Positions 5,050 through 5,560 of a DNA stretch of 5,560 nt are shown one piece after another. Under the pieces are notes generated by a model, which worked only from the letters and a program-made list of their open reading frames with translations, searched no databases and was not told the DNA's origin. The stretch comes from Acidimicrobiales bacterium (lineage in GTDB: Bacteria > Actinomycetota > Acidimicrobiia > Acidimicrobiales > UBA8190): the NCBI GenBank assembly GCA_030042575.1, contig JASHZK010000042.1:1-5560 (forward strand). The letters are read 5' to 3'. Made by a program: the position numbers and the translations under genes. Each line of letters opens with the position of its first letter. The first letter of the stretch is position 1.

Positions 5050-5560
5050 TGCGCGTGGCGGTCCTCGTCTCCGGGACCGGCACCATCCTCGAGGCCCTGC
5101 TGGCCGACCACGTCCCCATGGAGGTGGTGATCGCCGACCGCCCCTGCCGGGGGCTGGAGGTGGCCCGGGACGCCGGCGTCGAGGCCGAGCTGGTCGACCG
5201 GCAGGCCTTCGGCGGCTTCGGTTCGTCCTTCGACCGCAGCGCCTTCACCACCGAGCTGGTACGGGTGTTGCAGGCCCATGACGTGGAGCTGGTGGTCATG
5301 GCCGGCTTCGGCACGGTGCTGGCCCAGCCCGTGCACGACGCCTATCCCGAGCGGATCCTCAACACCCATCCGGCGCTGCTCCCCGCCTTCCCCGGCTGGC
5401 ACGCGGTGGACGAGGCCCTGGCCGCCGGCGTGCCGGTCACCGGCTGCACCGTCCATCTGGCCACGGTGGACACCGACGCCGGGCCCGTACTGGCCCAGGA
5501 GGAGGTGCCGGTCCTCCCCGGCGACACCGCCGATTCGTTGCACGAGCGCATCAAGCAGGC
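5049..5560 (+). CDS. purN: Phosphoribosylglycinamide formyltransferase (GAR transformylase), 3' end outside window
   Basis: A cytoplasmic purine-synthesis enzyme that transfers the formyl group of 10-formyltetrahydrofolate to glycinamide ribonucleotide. About 170 codons are visible; the family is around 200, so only the C-terminus is missing. The N-terminal strand and phosphate loop read VAVLVSGTGTILEALL (3-18); the SGTG form without the E. coli Asn resembles mycobacterial PurN. Catalytic residues are in place: N105 and H107 in LNTHPALLPAFPG (104-116), and D143 in TDAGPVLAQ (142-150). The folate-side MAGFGTVL (84-91) also matches. The ATG at 5049 shares its A with the sucD TGA stop (TGATG), so translation is probably by re-initiation; no Shine-Dalgarno is visible. 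The order sucC-sucD-purN recalls the actinobacterial sucCD/purNH neighbourhood, so purH is the expected next gene. Confidence 0.96.
   Translation, partial: MRVAVLVSGTGTILEALLADHVPMEVVIADRPCRGLEVARDAGVEAELVDRQAFGGFGSSFDRSAFTTELVRVLQAHDVELVVMAGFGTVLAQPVHDAYPERILNTHPALLPAFPGWHAVDEALAAGVPVTGCTVHLATVDTDAGPVLAQEEVPVLPGDTADSLHERIKQ

Noticed and set aside
4935..5543. A 202-codon open frame on the minus strand opposite purN
   Set aside because: PurN catalytic residues on the plus strand identify the real gene; this frame shows only the His/Gly/Gln-rich composition of an antisense shadow.

Overview
The window is GC-rich, with strong G/C preference at third codon positions, and its gene content points to a high-GC actinobacterium. 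The best guess is an Acidimicrobiia-like or other deep actinobacterial lineage. The support is an actinobacterial-type sucC, the order sucC-sucD-purN, a 14-helix DHA2-type MFS pump with a TetR partner, and start codons that lack Shine-Dalgarno sequences. The lineage call is inference. No RNA gene, insertion sequence, CRISPR array or phage gene was seen, and no stretch over 300 bases lacks a gene.

Left half (1-2465, minus strand): a two-gene drug-efflux module. A TetR-family repressor gene (1812-2465) is followed, with a 4-base ATGA overlap, by a large MFS exporter of the DHA2/EmrB-QacA type. The exporter starts at 1815 and runs off the left edge, with 605 codons visible and no stop. The ligand and exported substrate cannot be read from the sequence.

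Divergent control region (2466-2547): 82 bases separate the repressor from the rightward genes. It holds a 15-bp inverted repeat that is a candidate TetR operator, and two oppositely oriented promoter-like pairs. Both -10-like elements lie 8-9 bases from the respective start codons, so both transcripts could be leaderless.

Right half (2548-5560, plus strand): a tightly packed metabolic operon. It begins with a stand-alone cobalamin-binding subunit of a methylmalonyl-CoA-mutase-type enzyme. Next come the succinyl-CoA synthetase beta (sucC) and alpha (sucD) subunits, overlapping by GTGA, and then purN (glycinamide ribonucleotide formyltransferase), which shares one base with sucD and is cut by the right edge. 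One reading is that the B12 mutase produces succinyl-CoA and SucCD converts it to succinate with nucleotide phosphorylation. PurN is a purine-synthesis passenger, and purH would be expected next.

Most of the window is ordinary, recognisable metabolism and efflux, and I do not see a clearly new biological system. The points most worth checking are the split B12 subunit beside sucCD, two departures from consensus in the SucD CoA-binding and Ser-Arg-Ser-Gly-Thr regions, a strong GC hairpin with a stop codon in its loop, and the compact divergent control region.
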